Source: Nonlabens xylanidelens (GTDB lineage Bacteria; Bacteroidota; Bacteroidia; Flavobacteriales; Flavobacteriaceae). From it: a stretch of 64,000 bases of DNA. The DNA is taken from contig NZ_PTJE01000001.1 of assembly GCF_002934445.1 (NCBI RefSeq), positions 496,001 to 560,000 on the forward strand, read 5' to 3'. A program made the position numbers and the translations under genes. Within the stretch, counting starts at the first letter, position 1, and every line of letters starts with the position of its first letter. The notes under the pieces were generated by a model. That model ran no database searches and was not told the DNA's origin. It saw nothing but the letters and a program-made list of their open reading frames with translations. Positions 54,165 through 61,983 of this stretch are shown here, one piece after another.

Positions 54165-55172
54165 TTATTCTATCCATCCATCTTCTAGGCCATCATCATC
54201 ATAGCCACTTTCTTTATCTCTTTGCGATCTAGAAGACTGTTTTACCTTTTCTTCTTTATTAGCATTAGTCTTCTTCATTTGCTCACCTATTTGTGCACTT
54301 GCTGTAAAACTAGCGATCATGTTATTTAACATATCACTACCAGCTTGTGGTGAATTAGGTAGTAAGATCAGGTTAGACTGTGTTGCCTCACCTATAGACT
54401 GTAATGTATCATAATGTTGTGTAACAACTATAAGAGCACTTGCCTCTTGAGAATTGATACCTACATTATTAAGTACATCTACACTTTCTTCTAATCCACG
54501 AGCTATTTCACGTCTCTGGTCTGCGATACCTTGACCTTGTAAACGCTTAGATTCAGCCTCTGCACGTGCTTTTGCAACAATCTTGATACGGTCAGCCTCT
54601 GCTTCATACTCAGCAGCTGTTTTCTCACGCTCTGCAGCGTTAATTCTGTTCATGGCTGCCTTTACCTGTATATCTGGATCTATGTCCGTTACAAGCGTTT
54701 TAATGATGTCATATCCATAATCCATCATTGCTTCGTTCAATTCACGTTTTACCGCGATTGCGATATCATCCTTCTTTTCAAAAACGTAGTCCAGTTTCAT
54801 TTTAGGAACTTCGGCACGTACTACATCAAATACATAAGCGGTAATCTGATCATGAGGATTTTGAAGTCTGTAGTAGGCATCATATACTTTTTCTCTTCTT
54901 ACTTGAAACTGTACAGATATTTTGAGACGTACAAATACATCATCTTTTGTTTTAGTCTCTACGATTACATCTAGCTGTTGAATCTTTAAATTGATTCTTC
55001 CAGCTATCTTATCAATGATAGGTACTTTAAGCTGTAATCCTGACTGTCGCATACTGGTAAATTTACCAAAACGCTCTACTACTGCAGCAGTTTGTTGTTT
55101 TACAGTAAAAAAGGTACCTAATAGAACTACCAATGCTAGTAGGCCTAGTATGGCATAAATAATTAAATCCAT
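54165..55172 (-). CDS. SPFH/stomatin-like (band 7) protein
   Basis: 335 residues: one N-terminal membrane helix (DLIIYAILGLLALVVLLGTFF), SPFH core about 28-200 (VVERFGKFTSMRQSGLQL, DVFVRLKISVQFQV), then a coiled-coil segment with AAEYEAEADRIKIVAKARAEAE. Ends with a short acidic segment (DDDGLEDGWIE). Member of the HflK/stomatin superfamily, which scaffolds membrane microdomains or controls proteases; no NfeD gene adjacent. Confidence 0.85.
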   Translation of the reverse strand: MDLIIYAILGLLALVVLLGTFFTVKQQTAAVVERFGKFTSMRQSGLQLKVPIIDKIAGRINLKIQQLDVIVETKTKDDVFVRLKISVQFQVRREKVYDAYYRLQNPHDQITAYVFDVVRAEVPKMKLDYVFEKKDDIAIAVKRELNEAMMDYGYDIIKTLVTDIDPDIQVKAAMNRINAAEREKTAAEYEAEADRIKIVAKARAEAESKRLQGQGIADQRREIARGLEESVDVLNNVGINSQEASALIVVTQHYDTLQSIGEATQSNLILLPNSPQAGSDMLNNMIASFTASAQIGEQMKKTNANKEEKVKQSSRSQRDKESGYDDDGLEDGWIE

Positions 55173-55293
55173 GATTTTTGTTTTTTAATGGTTAGTGTTG
55201 ATTAGATGTTTATAAAAGTAAACTAGTTTATCGTTAAAGTGGCAGTAAGGCTACATTTTAATAGCAATCTTCTAGCTTACTATAGATTAGTAG

Positions 55294-55301
55294 TATGTTT
55301 G
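55294..55301 (+). promoter_or_regulatory. Bacteroidetes -7 box TATGTTTG
   Basis: TATGTTTG includes the ATG at 55295 that would begin a longer frame, so this ATG is promoter rather than start; true start is 55322. Confidence 0.55.
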
Positions 55302-55321
55302 TGTACTTTGTTACAACCTCT

Positions 55322-56074
55322 ATGAAAAATTCCTTTTTAGTATTTCTCGTTGTTTTGGCTATGAATAAAGCTTTAGCTCAAGATCAATTTGATAATTTAT
55401 CCACGTTAGATCACTCTATTTTTGAGGTAAATGAGTCTGTAAATGACGATGTGTTTATAGTAGAAGAATTAACTATCAATGCACCTGCAACTCGTAAATA
55501 TTCCTATAATAATCGCATAGGATTAGGTGGTGATGCCACTTTTTTCAATATCGATAGTGATAATGTCGAAGTTACCCAGGGAACTGGATGGTCTGCCTCT
55601 CTAGAGACTCGTGGAGATTTTAGAGATGATTTTGATATGATTTATTCTATCGGAATCTTTAATCACAATTTTTCTGTAAATGAAAATATCACTAATGATC
55701 AGATAGACATGAGCGTGATAGGAGCAGAGGTTAAGTTTTTACTGGCTTGGAAAATTGCACAAAGTGATTTCTTTTCTATAGAAGCTGGGCCTGCGTTACA
55801 GCTCAATGGAGAACTAAAAATAGATGATGAAGATCGTTATGAAAACTCTTTTACTGGTGGTGTAGTAAATCCTGTAATTTTAAAAGATTTTCAAGAAACA
55901 TCTCCTATAAATGTTAATGGAATTATAGGTTTTTCAGGTGGTGCGAGAAATTTTAGGGTAACTGCTCATTATCACTATTCATTTATTGATGCACTAGCTG
56001 GTACTACTGTTGCTGGTGATAATATAGATGGTAACTTCAGTTTTATAAGTGTAGGAGCTAGGCTATATTTCTAG
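55322..56074 (+). CDS. Secreted beta-rich protein, probable outer membrane barrel
   Basis: From ATG 55322 the protein begins MKNSFLVFLVVLAMNKALAQ, a normal signal peptide, giving 250 residues. The mature part has alternating hydrophobic/polar strands ending in ISVGARLYF, the aromatic C-terminus of outer membrane beta-barrels. No specific family recognised. Monocistronic with a hairpin terminator. Confidence 0.7.
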   Translation: MKNSFLVFLVVLAMNKALAQDQFDNLSTLDHSIFEVNESVNDDVFIVEELTINAPATRKYSYNNRIGLGGDATFFNIDSDNVEVTQGTGWSASLETRGDFRDDFDMIYSIGIFNHNFSVNENITNDQIDMSVIGAEVKFLLAWKIAQSDFFSIEAGPALQLNGELKIDDEDRYENSFTGGVVNPVILKDFQETSPINVNGIIGFSGGARNFRVTAHYHYSFIDALAGTTVAGDNIDGNFSFISVGARLYF

Positions 56075-56093
56075 TCTATAAATATCATAAAGT

Positions 56094-56129
56094 AAAAGCC
56101 TGCTAAAATATTTTTAGCAGGCTTTTTTT
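56094..56129 (+). terminator. Intrinsic terminator after the barrel protein
   Basis: AAAAGCCTGCTAAAA pairs with TTTAGCAGGCTTTT, followed by T run; also acts for the convergent gltX. Confidence 0.9.
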
Positions 56130-56149
56130 AGTATTACAAAGAGATTTTA

Positions 56150-57667
56150 TTATCCCAATTTCTCCATTGCAGTTTCTATGCGATTTACTGTTTCTGTTTT
56201 ACCTATCATAGAGGCTATTTCAAAAACATCTGGTCCCATAAGACTTCCTACTAGAGCTAGTCTTAATGGCATCATTACTTTACCAAATCCCATTTCTTGA
56301 GCAGCAATCCAGCCTTTAATAGCGGTGCTTAATCCTGCGGCGCTATCATCTTCTGTATCATTTATAATTTGAACTACTTGAGACATGATCTCGTTAGTAT
56401 CTTCCTTCCATGCTTTCTTTGCATTTTTCTCGTCATAGCTAGAAGGTGCTGTAAAGAAGAAGCCTGCTAGTTCAAAAAGATCTTCTGTAAAAACAGCGCG
56501 TTCTTTGACCATGCCTGCTACCATGCTTACATAATCTTCAGAACCGTAAGAGATATTTTGTTCTTGTAACGCTTTCGCGAAAGCGGAACCTATAACAGCA
56601 TCATCCTGTTGCACATACCACTGTTGTTGAAACCATTTTGCTTTTTCTGGATCATACTTTGCACCAGAGCTATTTACTTTGTCAAGGCTAAATGCAGCGA
56701 TCAGTTCTTCTAAATTAAAGATTTCTTGCTCCGTACCTGGATTCCATCCTAAGAAAGCAAGTATATTAACCATAGCTTCTGGTAAGAAACCATCTTCTCT
56801 AAAACCGGTAGAAAGCTCTCCAGATTTAGGATCTTTCCATTCTAGTGGGAATACCGAAAAGCCCATTTTATCTCCATCACGCTTGCTTAATTTTCCTTTA
56901 CCAGTAGGTTTAAGAATAAGAGGTAAGTGTGCAAATTTAGGACGTTCCCAACCAAAGCTTTCATACAACAACACGTGTAACGCCATACTAGGTAACCATT
57001 CTTCACCACGTATAACATGAGAGATTTCCATAGTATGGTCATCTACCACATTTGCCAGGTGATAGGTAGGCATACCATCGCTTTTGAAAAGTACTTTATC
57101 ATCTAATAGACTCGTATCGATTTCTATTCCTTTACGGATTTCGTCGTACATGTTTAAAGTCTTCAATTCTGGTTTAAAACGCACGGTGTAAGCGTCTCCA
57201 CGGTCTAGTCTTTCCTTTACTTCGTCTGCACTTAGAGTAAGTGAATTGGTAAAGTTTAATCTATTGTTGTGGTTGTATATAAATGTCTTTTTATCAGCCT
57301 CGGCAGTTGTTCTTGCCTGGGTTAATTCTTCAGTTGTGTCAAATGCATAATATGCAGCCCGTTTTTCTATCAATTCTTCAGCATAGGCGCGGTACATTTC
57401 TTTGCGCTCGCTTTGACGATATGGGCCACAATTTCCTTCTTTTTCTGGTCCTTCATCATAAGGAATCTTGCACCAGTTTAATGCTTCTATTATATAATCT
57501 TCTGCACCTTCCACATATCTGTTCTGGTCAGTATCTTCTATACGTAGTATAAAAGTTCCATTATGTTTCTTTGCAAATAGATAATTGAAAAGCGCTGTTC
57601 TCACACCACCTATATGAAGTGGCCCTGTAGGACTAGGAGCAAATCTTACACGTACATCTGTACTCAT
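56150..57667 (-). CDS. gltX: Glutamate--tRNA ligase
   Basis: 505-residue class I synthetase for tRNA-Glu. FAPSPTGPLHIGGVRTALFN (HIGH-like), and KMSKS as KLSKRDGDKMG near residue 258; C-terminal anticodon-binding helical domain. Palindrome copy 15 is translated as GSAFAKALQEQ near residue 362, in the region between the stem-contact fold and the anticodon domain. Confidence 0.95.
   Translation of the reverse strand: MSTDVRVRFAPSPTGPLHIGGVRTALFNYLFAKKHNGTFILRIEDTDQNRYVEGAEDYIIEALNWCKIPYDEGPEKEGNCGPYRQSERKEMYRAYAEELIEKRAAYYAFDTTEELTQARTTAEADKKTFIYNHNNRLNFTNSLTLSADEVKERLDRGDAYTVRFKPELKTLNMYDEIRKGIEIDTSLLDDKVLFKSDGMPTYHLANVVDDHTMEISHVIRGEEWLPSMALHVLLYESFGWERPKFAHLPLILKPTGKGKLSKRDGDKMGFSVFPLEWKDPKSGELSTGFREDGFLPEAMVNILAFLGWNPGTEQEIFNLEELIAAFSLDKVNSSGAKYDPEKAKWFQQQWYVQQDDAVIGSAFAKALQEQNISYGSEDYVSMVAGMVKERAVFTEDLFELAGFFFTAPSSYDEKNAKKAWKEDTNEIMSQVVQIINDTEDDSAAGLSTAIKGWIAAQEMGFGKVMMPLRLALVGSLMGPDVFEIASMIGKTETVNRIETAMEKLG
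56570..56585. repeat. Iterated palindrome copy 15 (in gltX)
   Basis: CGCTTTCGCGAAAGCG, perfect, followed by GAAC. The minus-strand frame reads AFAKA. Confidence 0.95.
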
Positions 57668-58031
57668 TTCTTAGCATTTTTAAATGTGGCGGCAAAGATA
57701 GTAAGATGATTTCACTTCTATCCCTATGATTTCTTAACAGTATTAGATTTGGATTTCTTTTTTAAACCAATATTTTTAAAAAGTTTTTTTGCGTTTTTTA
57801 AGAAATATTATCACCTGTAGATTACCTAGGTTTATTAACAAAATTCGTAGTATTGTTAATAATAAGATTATCTTATAGTTTTTAAGATTTTAATCAAATA
57901 ACTCTAAAAAATCGGTTGATTTTAATAGCTATTTACAGGCCTTTCTAGATTTTTTAAGGCTAGGATATATTGATAATTTAAACGTCGCTGTAATCCGTTA
58001 TATTTACGGTAAGCACATGATACTATACAAA
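57668..58031. other. Divergent AT-rich intergenic region with two promoter boxes
   Basis: No gene seen in 364 bases. A minus-strand -7 box TATCTTTG (57693-57700) serves gltX, and TATATTTA (57999-58006) lies before the DUF4175 gene. The middle is AT-rich with TTGTTAATAATAAG-type runs; nothing else can be assigned. Confidence 0.6.
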
Positions 58032-61000
58032 ATGACAAATTTTGAGATAATAGAGCTCAAGCTCAAGCGGTTTATAAGTAAATATTACCGCAATGAATTG
58101 ATAAGAGGTATACTTTTATTTTTGGCCTTAGGATTACTGTATTTTTTGTTTACCGTAGTGATTGAATTTTTTTTGTGGTTAAGTCCAGTAGGTAGAACCG
58201 TATTATTCGGTCTGTTTATAATGATGGAATTGTTTCTATTAGTTCGTTTTGTTCTTTTACCACTTGCAAGATTATTTAAGTTATCTCGAGGTATAGATTT
58301 TAGAGATGCGAGCTCTATGATAGGTACTCATTTTCCTGAAGTGTCAGATAAATTAATTAATGTTTTACAGCTTCATAAAAATGGAGGAGATGATGAGCTC
58401 ACATGGGCTAGTATTAATCAAAAAAGTGAGAGTCTTAAACCCATACCATTTACACTTGCGATAGATTATAAGAAAAACAAAAAATACCTACCTTATCTTG
58501 CTATTCCGTTGGTAATTATAGCTGGTTTATTTTTTACTGGTAATAATGAAGTTTTAACAGATAGTGCAAAACGTGTCGCAGATTTTAATAATGAATACAT
58601 TCCACCTGCGCCATTTACTTTTACCATTCTCAATGAAGATCTCAACACTTTACAACGTCGGGACTTTAAACTCAATGTAGAGGTAAGTGGTCGTAAACTG
58701 CCAGAAAATGCGAGTATTCATTATAACGATCAGACCTATTTTTTAACTCAAGATTCTCCAGGTAAGTTTAGTTTTATTTTTTCTAAACCTACTCAAGCTA
58801 CTCAATTTTATCTATCGGCTAATGAAGTTAACAGTCTTAATTATACACTTCAGGTAGATGACGTTCCGGTTTTAAACGGTTTTGATTTATTCTTGGATTA
58901 TCCATCGCATACTGGTAAAAAGGATGATGTCCTTGCTAGTACAGGTAATACTGTTGTACCGCAAGGCACTAAGATTACTTGGAAATTAAAAACTTCTAAG
59001 ACGAGCCACGTAGATTTTATAACCCCAGAAGAAAGATTTCCGTTTAAAAAGAATGATAATAGTTTCGCTTTCGCGAAAGTGGTATCACAACCTTTTAAAT
59101 ATTCGATTGCTACCTCTAACGATAACATCAAAGATTTTGAAGTTCTTAATTTTAAAATTGATGTTGTAAAAGATGAATATCCAGAACTAGATTTAGAGAT
59201 GAAAAAGGATTCTGTGGATTCTGATTTGATGTATTTTAAAGGTCAAGCTTCCGACGATTATGGTATACGTAAAATGCAGTTGGTCTATTATCCAGTAGAC
59301 GATGTTTCTAAAATTAAAAATTATGATCTGGGTTCTAATCGTGGCACTTTTGATCAATTTTTACTAACCTTTCCTGGTAATGTCAAATTAGAAGGAGGTA
59401 AGAGTTATCAATTTTATTTTGAAGTTATCGATAATGACGCTGTGAATAGTTTTAAATCTACAAAGTCAGAAGTGTTTTCTTATCGCAAATTGTCTATTGA
59501 TGAGTTTCAAGAAAAGCAACTCTCTCAACAAAAAGAATCTTTATCAAATTTAGAAGAAGCTGTTAAGGAGCAACAGAAACAACAAGAAAAGCTAGATCAA
59601 TTATCTCAAGAACAATTCCAGAAGAAGAATCGTAGTTTTAATGATAAACGCAAGTTAGAACAAGCTTTAAAAAACCAACAAAAGCAGGAGCAAAAAATGC
59701 GACAGCAGTTGGATAAAATGAAACAAAATCTTCAAAAATCAAATCTACAAGAATATGAAATGAAAGATGTTCTTGAAGATCGTATAGAAAAAAGTGCCGA
59801 GGAACTTAAAAAGAATGAAGAATTATTAAAGGAATTACAGGAGTATCAAGAAAAACTTTCCGCTGAAGAATTAAAGGAAAAAGTGGAGAAAGCTAAGAAG
59901 AATTCTAAAAAGCAGCAACGTAATCTTGAGCAATTATTGGAATTAACAAAGCGCTATTATGTAGAGCAAAAGTTTGAACAATTAGGTAAGGAGCTTCAAA
60001 AAATTGCACAGAAACAAAAGGAACAATCAGAGAAGGAAGGTGAAGATAATAAGAAGGAAGATCAGGATAAGTTGAATGAAGAATACAAAGAATGGGAGAA
60101 GCAACTTAAAGAGTTAGAAGAAGAGAATGATGGTCTTAAAGATCCTATGAGTTTAGAATTTGAACCTGAAAATTCTGAAGAAATTCAAGAAGAACAAGAG
60201 CAATCTAGTCAAGATCTTGAAAACTCAAAATCATCTGCTGCGCAAAAGAAACAGAAAAGTGCTGCTCAAAAAATGCAGCAACAAGCTCAGAAAATGTCTT
60301 CTCAAATGGCTCAAATGTCAGCTGATCAAATTAAGGAAGATGCTGATAGTTTGAGACAAATTCTAGATAATTTAATTGTTTTCTCTCAAGAGGAAGAGGG
60401 TTTAATGGAATCTATGCGCGACATGAATAGATTAAGTCCTAATCTGGGAAGTAAATTAAAGTTTCAAAAGGATTTAGAAAGCGCCTTTAAGCATGTGGAT
60501 GATAGTTTATTTGCTCTAGCAACTCGCAACCCTAAAGTAGGTCAGGATATTAATGAAGAGGTTACGGATATTTATTATTACCTAGATAAATCTCTAGATC
60601 AAATTGCAGAATTTGAAATGAATAAGGGTCAGGTGTCTCAGCAATTTGTTTTTAAAGGTGCTAACACTTTGGCAAATATGTTGAGTGCGTCTTTAGACGC
60701 TATGAATAATAGTATACCCATGCCAGGTATGGGGCAATCTGGTGATTCTGGTCAGGGCTTTCAATTACCTAATATTATTAAAAAACAAGAAAGTTTATCT
60801 AAGTCTGGGGCAGGAGAAGAAGGTAAGGATGGAGAATCTGGTAAGTCTGGAGAAAGTGGTAAAGATGGAGAAAGCGGTCAAGGCGGAGAGAGTGGAGAAG
60901 GTGGTGAGTCTGGACAATCTGGTAAGGATGGTCAGTCAGGTCAAGGAGGTGAGTCTGGTAAATCAGGACAAAGTGGAGAAGGTGGTGAGTCAGGTGAAGG

Positions 61001-61568
61001 TGGTGAAGGTGGACAAGGCGGTGAATCTGGAAATGGTGGCCAAGGTGGACAAGGCGGCCAAGGTGGTGATTCTGGAAAAGGCGGCAATAATGGTTCTGGT
61101 AATGGAGGAAGATCTGGTGGTGAAGATGGGGAACAACAAGGTTATAGAGAAAGTGAACAGGAGGCTGCTCGTATTTATGATATTTATAAACAACAACAGG
61201 AGTTACGTAATCAGCTAGAAGATATGATACGTCGTGAAGGTTTGGAAGGTAAAGTTGGTGATATAACAGATAAAATGAAAGCTGTTGAGCGCAAACTATT
61301 GGATCAAGGTTTCAATAGAGAAGTGCAACAACGCATGATGGATATACAACACGATTTATTAAAATTAAAAGATGCCGGTTTAGAACAAGGCGAGGAGAAT
61401 CAACGAGAAGCCACAACCAATGTTAGAGATTTTAATAACAATACAAAAGCCGAAATTCCTGATGCTTCTAAGTACTTTAATAACAAAGAGATTTTAAATA
61501 GACAAGTATTACCTTTGCAGCCCCAATACCGCAATAAGGTAAAGGAGTATTTTAAAGCTAATGATTGA
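58032..61568 (+). CDS. DUF4175-like large membrane protein with Gly/Ser/Glu-rich tract
   Basis: 1178 residues from MTNFEIIELKLKRFISKYYRN; an ATG at 58017 is also in frame, but the DUF4175 start pattern and the -7 box at 57999 favour 58032. Three membrane helices within the first 170 residues, a large beta-rich extracytoplasmic part, then a long Lys/Gln/Glu coiled coil (about 490-730) and a very regular tract of GESGKSGESGKDGESG-type repeats (about 925-1035, coded at 60820-61130). The C-terminal 150 residues are again helical. Role unknown. Overlaps ybeY by eight bases. Confidence 0.85.
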   Translation: MTNFEIIELKLKRFISKYYRNELIRGILLFLALGLLYFLFTVVIEFFLWLSPVGRTVLFGLFIMMELFLLVRFVLLPLARLFKLSRGIDFRDASSMIGTHFPEVSDKLINVLQLHKNGGDDELTWASINQKSESLKPIPFTLAIDYKKNKKYLPYLAIPLVIIAGLFFTGNNEVLTDSAKRVADFNNEYIPPAPFTFTILNEDLNTLQRRDFKLNVEVSGRKLPENASIHYNDQTYFLTQDSPGKFSFIFSKPTQATQFYLSANEVNSLNYTLQVDDVPVLNGFDLFLDYPSHTGKKDDVLASTGNTVVPQGTKITWKLKTSKTSHVDFITPEERFPFKKNDNSFAFAKVVSQPFKYSIATSNDNIKDFEVLNFKIDVVKDEYPELDLEMKKDSVDSDLMYFKGQASDDYGIRKMQLVYYPVDDVSKIKNYDLGSNRGTFDQFLLTFPGNVKLEGGKSYQFYFEVIDNDAVNSFKSTKSEVFSYRKLSIDEFQEKQLSQQKESLSNLEEAVKEQQKQQEKLDQLSQEQFQKKNRSFNDKRKLEQALKNQQKQEQKMRQQLDKMKQNLQKSNLQEYEMKDVLEDRIEKSAEELKKNEELLKELQEYQEKLSAEELKEKVEKAKKNSKKQQRNLEQLLELTKRYYVEQKFEQLGKELQKIAQKQKEQSEKEGEDNKKEDQDKLNEEYKEWEKQLKELEEENDGLKDPMSLEFEPENSEEIQEEQEQSSQDLENSKSSAAQKKQKSAAQKMQQQAQKMSSQMAQMSADQIKEDADSLRQILDNLIVFSQEEEGLMESMRDMNRLSPNLGSKLKFQKDLESAFKHVDDSLFALATRNPKVGQDINEEVTDIYYYLDKSLDQIAEFEMNKGQVSQQFVFKGANTLANMLSASLDAMNNSIPMPGMGQSGDSGQGFQLPNIIKKQESLSKSGAGEEGKDGESGKSGESGKDGESGQGGESGEGGESGQSGKDGQSGQGGESGKSGQSGEGGESGEGGEGGQGGESGNGGQGGQGGQGGDSGKGGNNGSGNGGRSGGEDGEQQGYRESEQEAARIYDIYKQQQELRNQLEDMIRREGLEGKVGDITDKMKAVERKLLDQGFNREVQQRMMDIQHDLLKLKDAGLEQGEENQREATTNVRDFNNNTKAEIPDASKYFNNKEILNRQVLPLQPQYRNKVKEYFKAND
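59066..59081. repeat. Iterated palindrome copy 16, one mismatch (in DUF4175 gene)
   Basis: CGCTTTCGCGAAAGTG, one base from the consensus; read in frame as AFAKV. Confidence 0.85.
60820..61130 (+). repeat. In-frame codon repeat (Gly/Ser/Glu/Gln tract)
   Basis: Short imperfect units of the type GGTGAGTCTGGT/GGACAAAGTGGA repeat in the DUF4175 gene, giving a glycine every third residue in many stretches (collagen-like spacing G-x-x). Length probably varies between strains. Confidence 0.8.
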
Positions 61569-61980
61569 ATTAAATTACCAGAATAATTTTGAGCAACTCG
61601 ATGAGGTTGTTTACTCAAAATGGTTAGAATCCATAGTCATTTCTGAGGGTAAAACTATAGGAGAATTGTCCTTTGTTTTTTGTTCAGACGAGTATCTTTT
61701 GAAAATTAATCAAGATCATTTAGATCATGATACCTATACAGATATTATAACTTTTGATTACTGTCTAGACGGTTTAATAAATGGTGAGGTTTATATAAGT
61801 ACGGATAGGGTTAAGGAAAATGCTGTTAGCTTTCGCGAAAGCGAGATAAATGAATTGCATCGCGTCATGGCACATGGTGTATTGCATTTATGTGGTTATG
61901 GAGATAAGAGTGATGAAGAAGCACGTATTATGCGTGAAAAAGAGAATGAAAAAATCGTGATGTTTCACGTGAAACAATAA
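61561..61980 (+). CDS. ybeY: Endoribonuclease YbeY (rRNA maturation)
   Basis: 139 residues. YbeY trims 16S rRNA and takes part in ribosome quality control. The zinc motif appears as HGVLHLCGYGDK: two His of H-xxx-H are present, while the third His of the usual GYDH is replaced by an Asp-containing GYGDK, as in other Bacteroidetes. Palindrome copy 17 is translated as SFRESEIN. Its last codons (MFHVKQ-stop) are the perfect parS site. The DUF4175 stop overlaps its start by eight bases. Confidence 0.9.
   Translation: MIELNYQNNFEQLDEVVYSKWLESIVISEGKTIGELSFVFCSDEYLLKINQDHLDHDTYTDIITFDYCLDGLINGEVYISTDRVKENAVSFRESEINELHRVMAHGVLHLCGYGDKSDEEARIMREKENEKIVMFHVKQ
61829..61842. repeat. Iterated palindrome copy 17 (in ybeY)
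   Basis: GCTTTCGCGAAAGC, perfect core; read in frame as FRES. Confidence 0.95.
61961..61976. promoter_or_regulatory. parS-type site 1, perfect
   Basis: TGTTTCACGTGAAACA is identical to the 16-base ParB-binding consensus (TGTTnCACGTGAAACA) as known from Bacillus and others. It is embedded in the last codons of ybeY, eight bases before the mnmG start. Confidence 0.85.
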
Positions 61981-61983
61981 GCA

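Noticed and set aside
60820-61130. Regular short repeats that could look like a CRISPR array
   Set aside because: The units are in frame in a 1178-residue gene, imperfect, have no spacers and no cas genes are nearby; they code a Gly/Ser/Glu-rich tract.
60742-61218. Second open frame of 158 residues over the DUF4175 gene
   Set aside because: It is the +1 shadow of the glycine-codon repeats; its Val/Lys-only composition and lack of promoter argue against a gene.
5772-61842. Palindrome copies as transcription terminators or REP elements
   Set aside because: Most copies are inside coding sequences, there are no T runs next to them, and spacing is even, so termination cannot be their general role.
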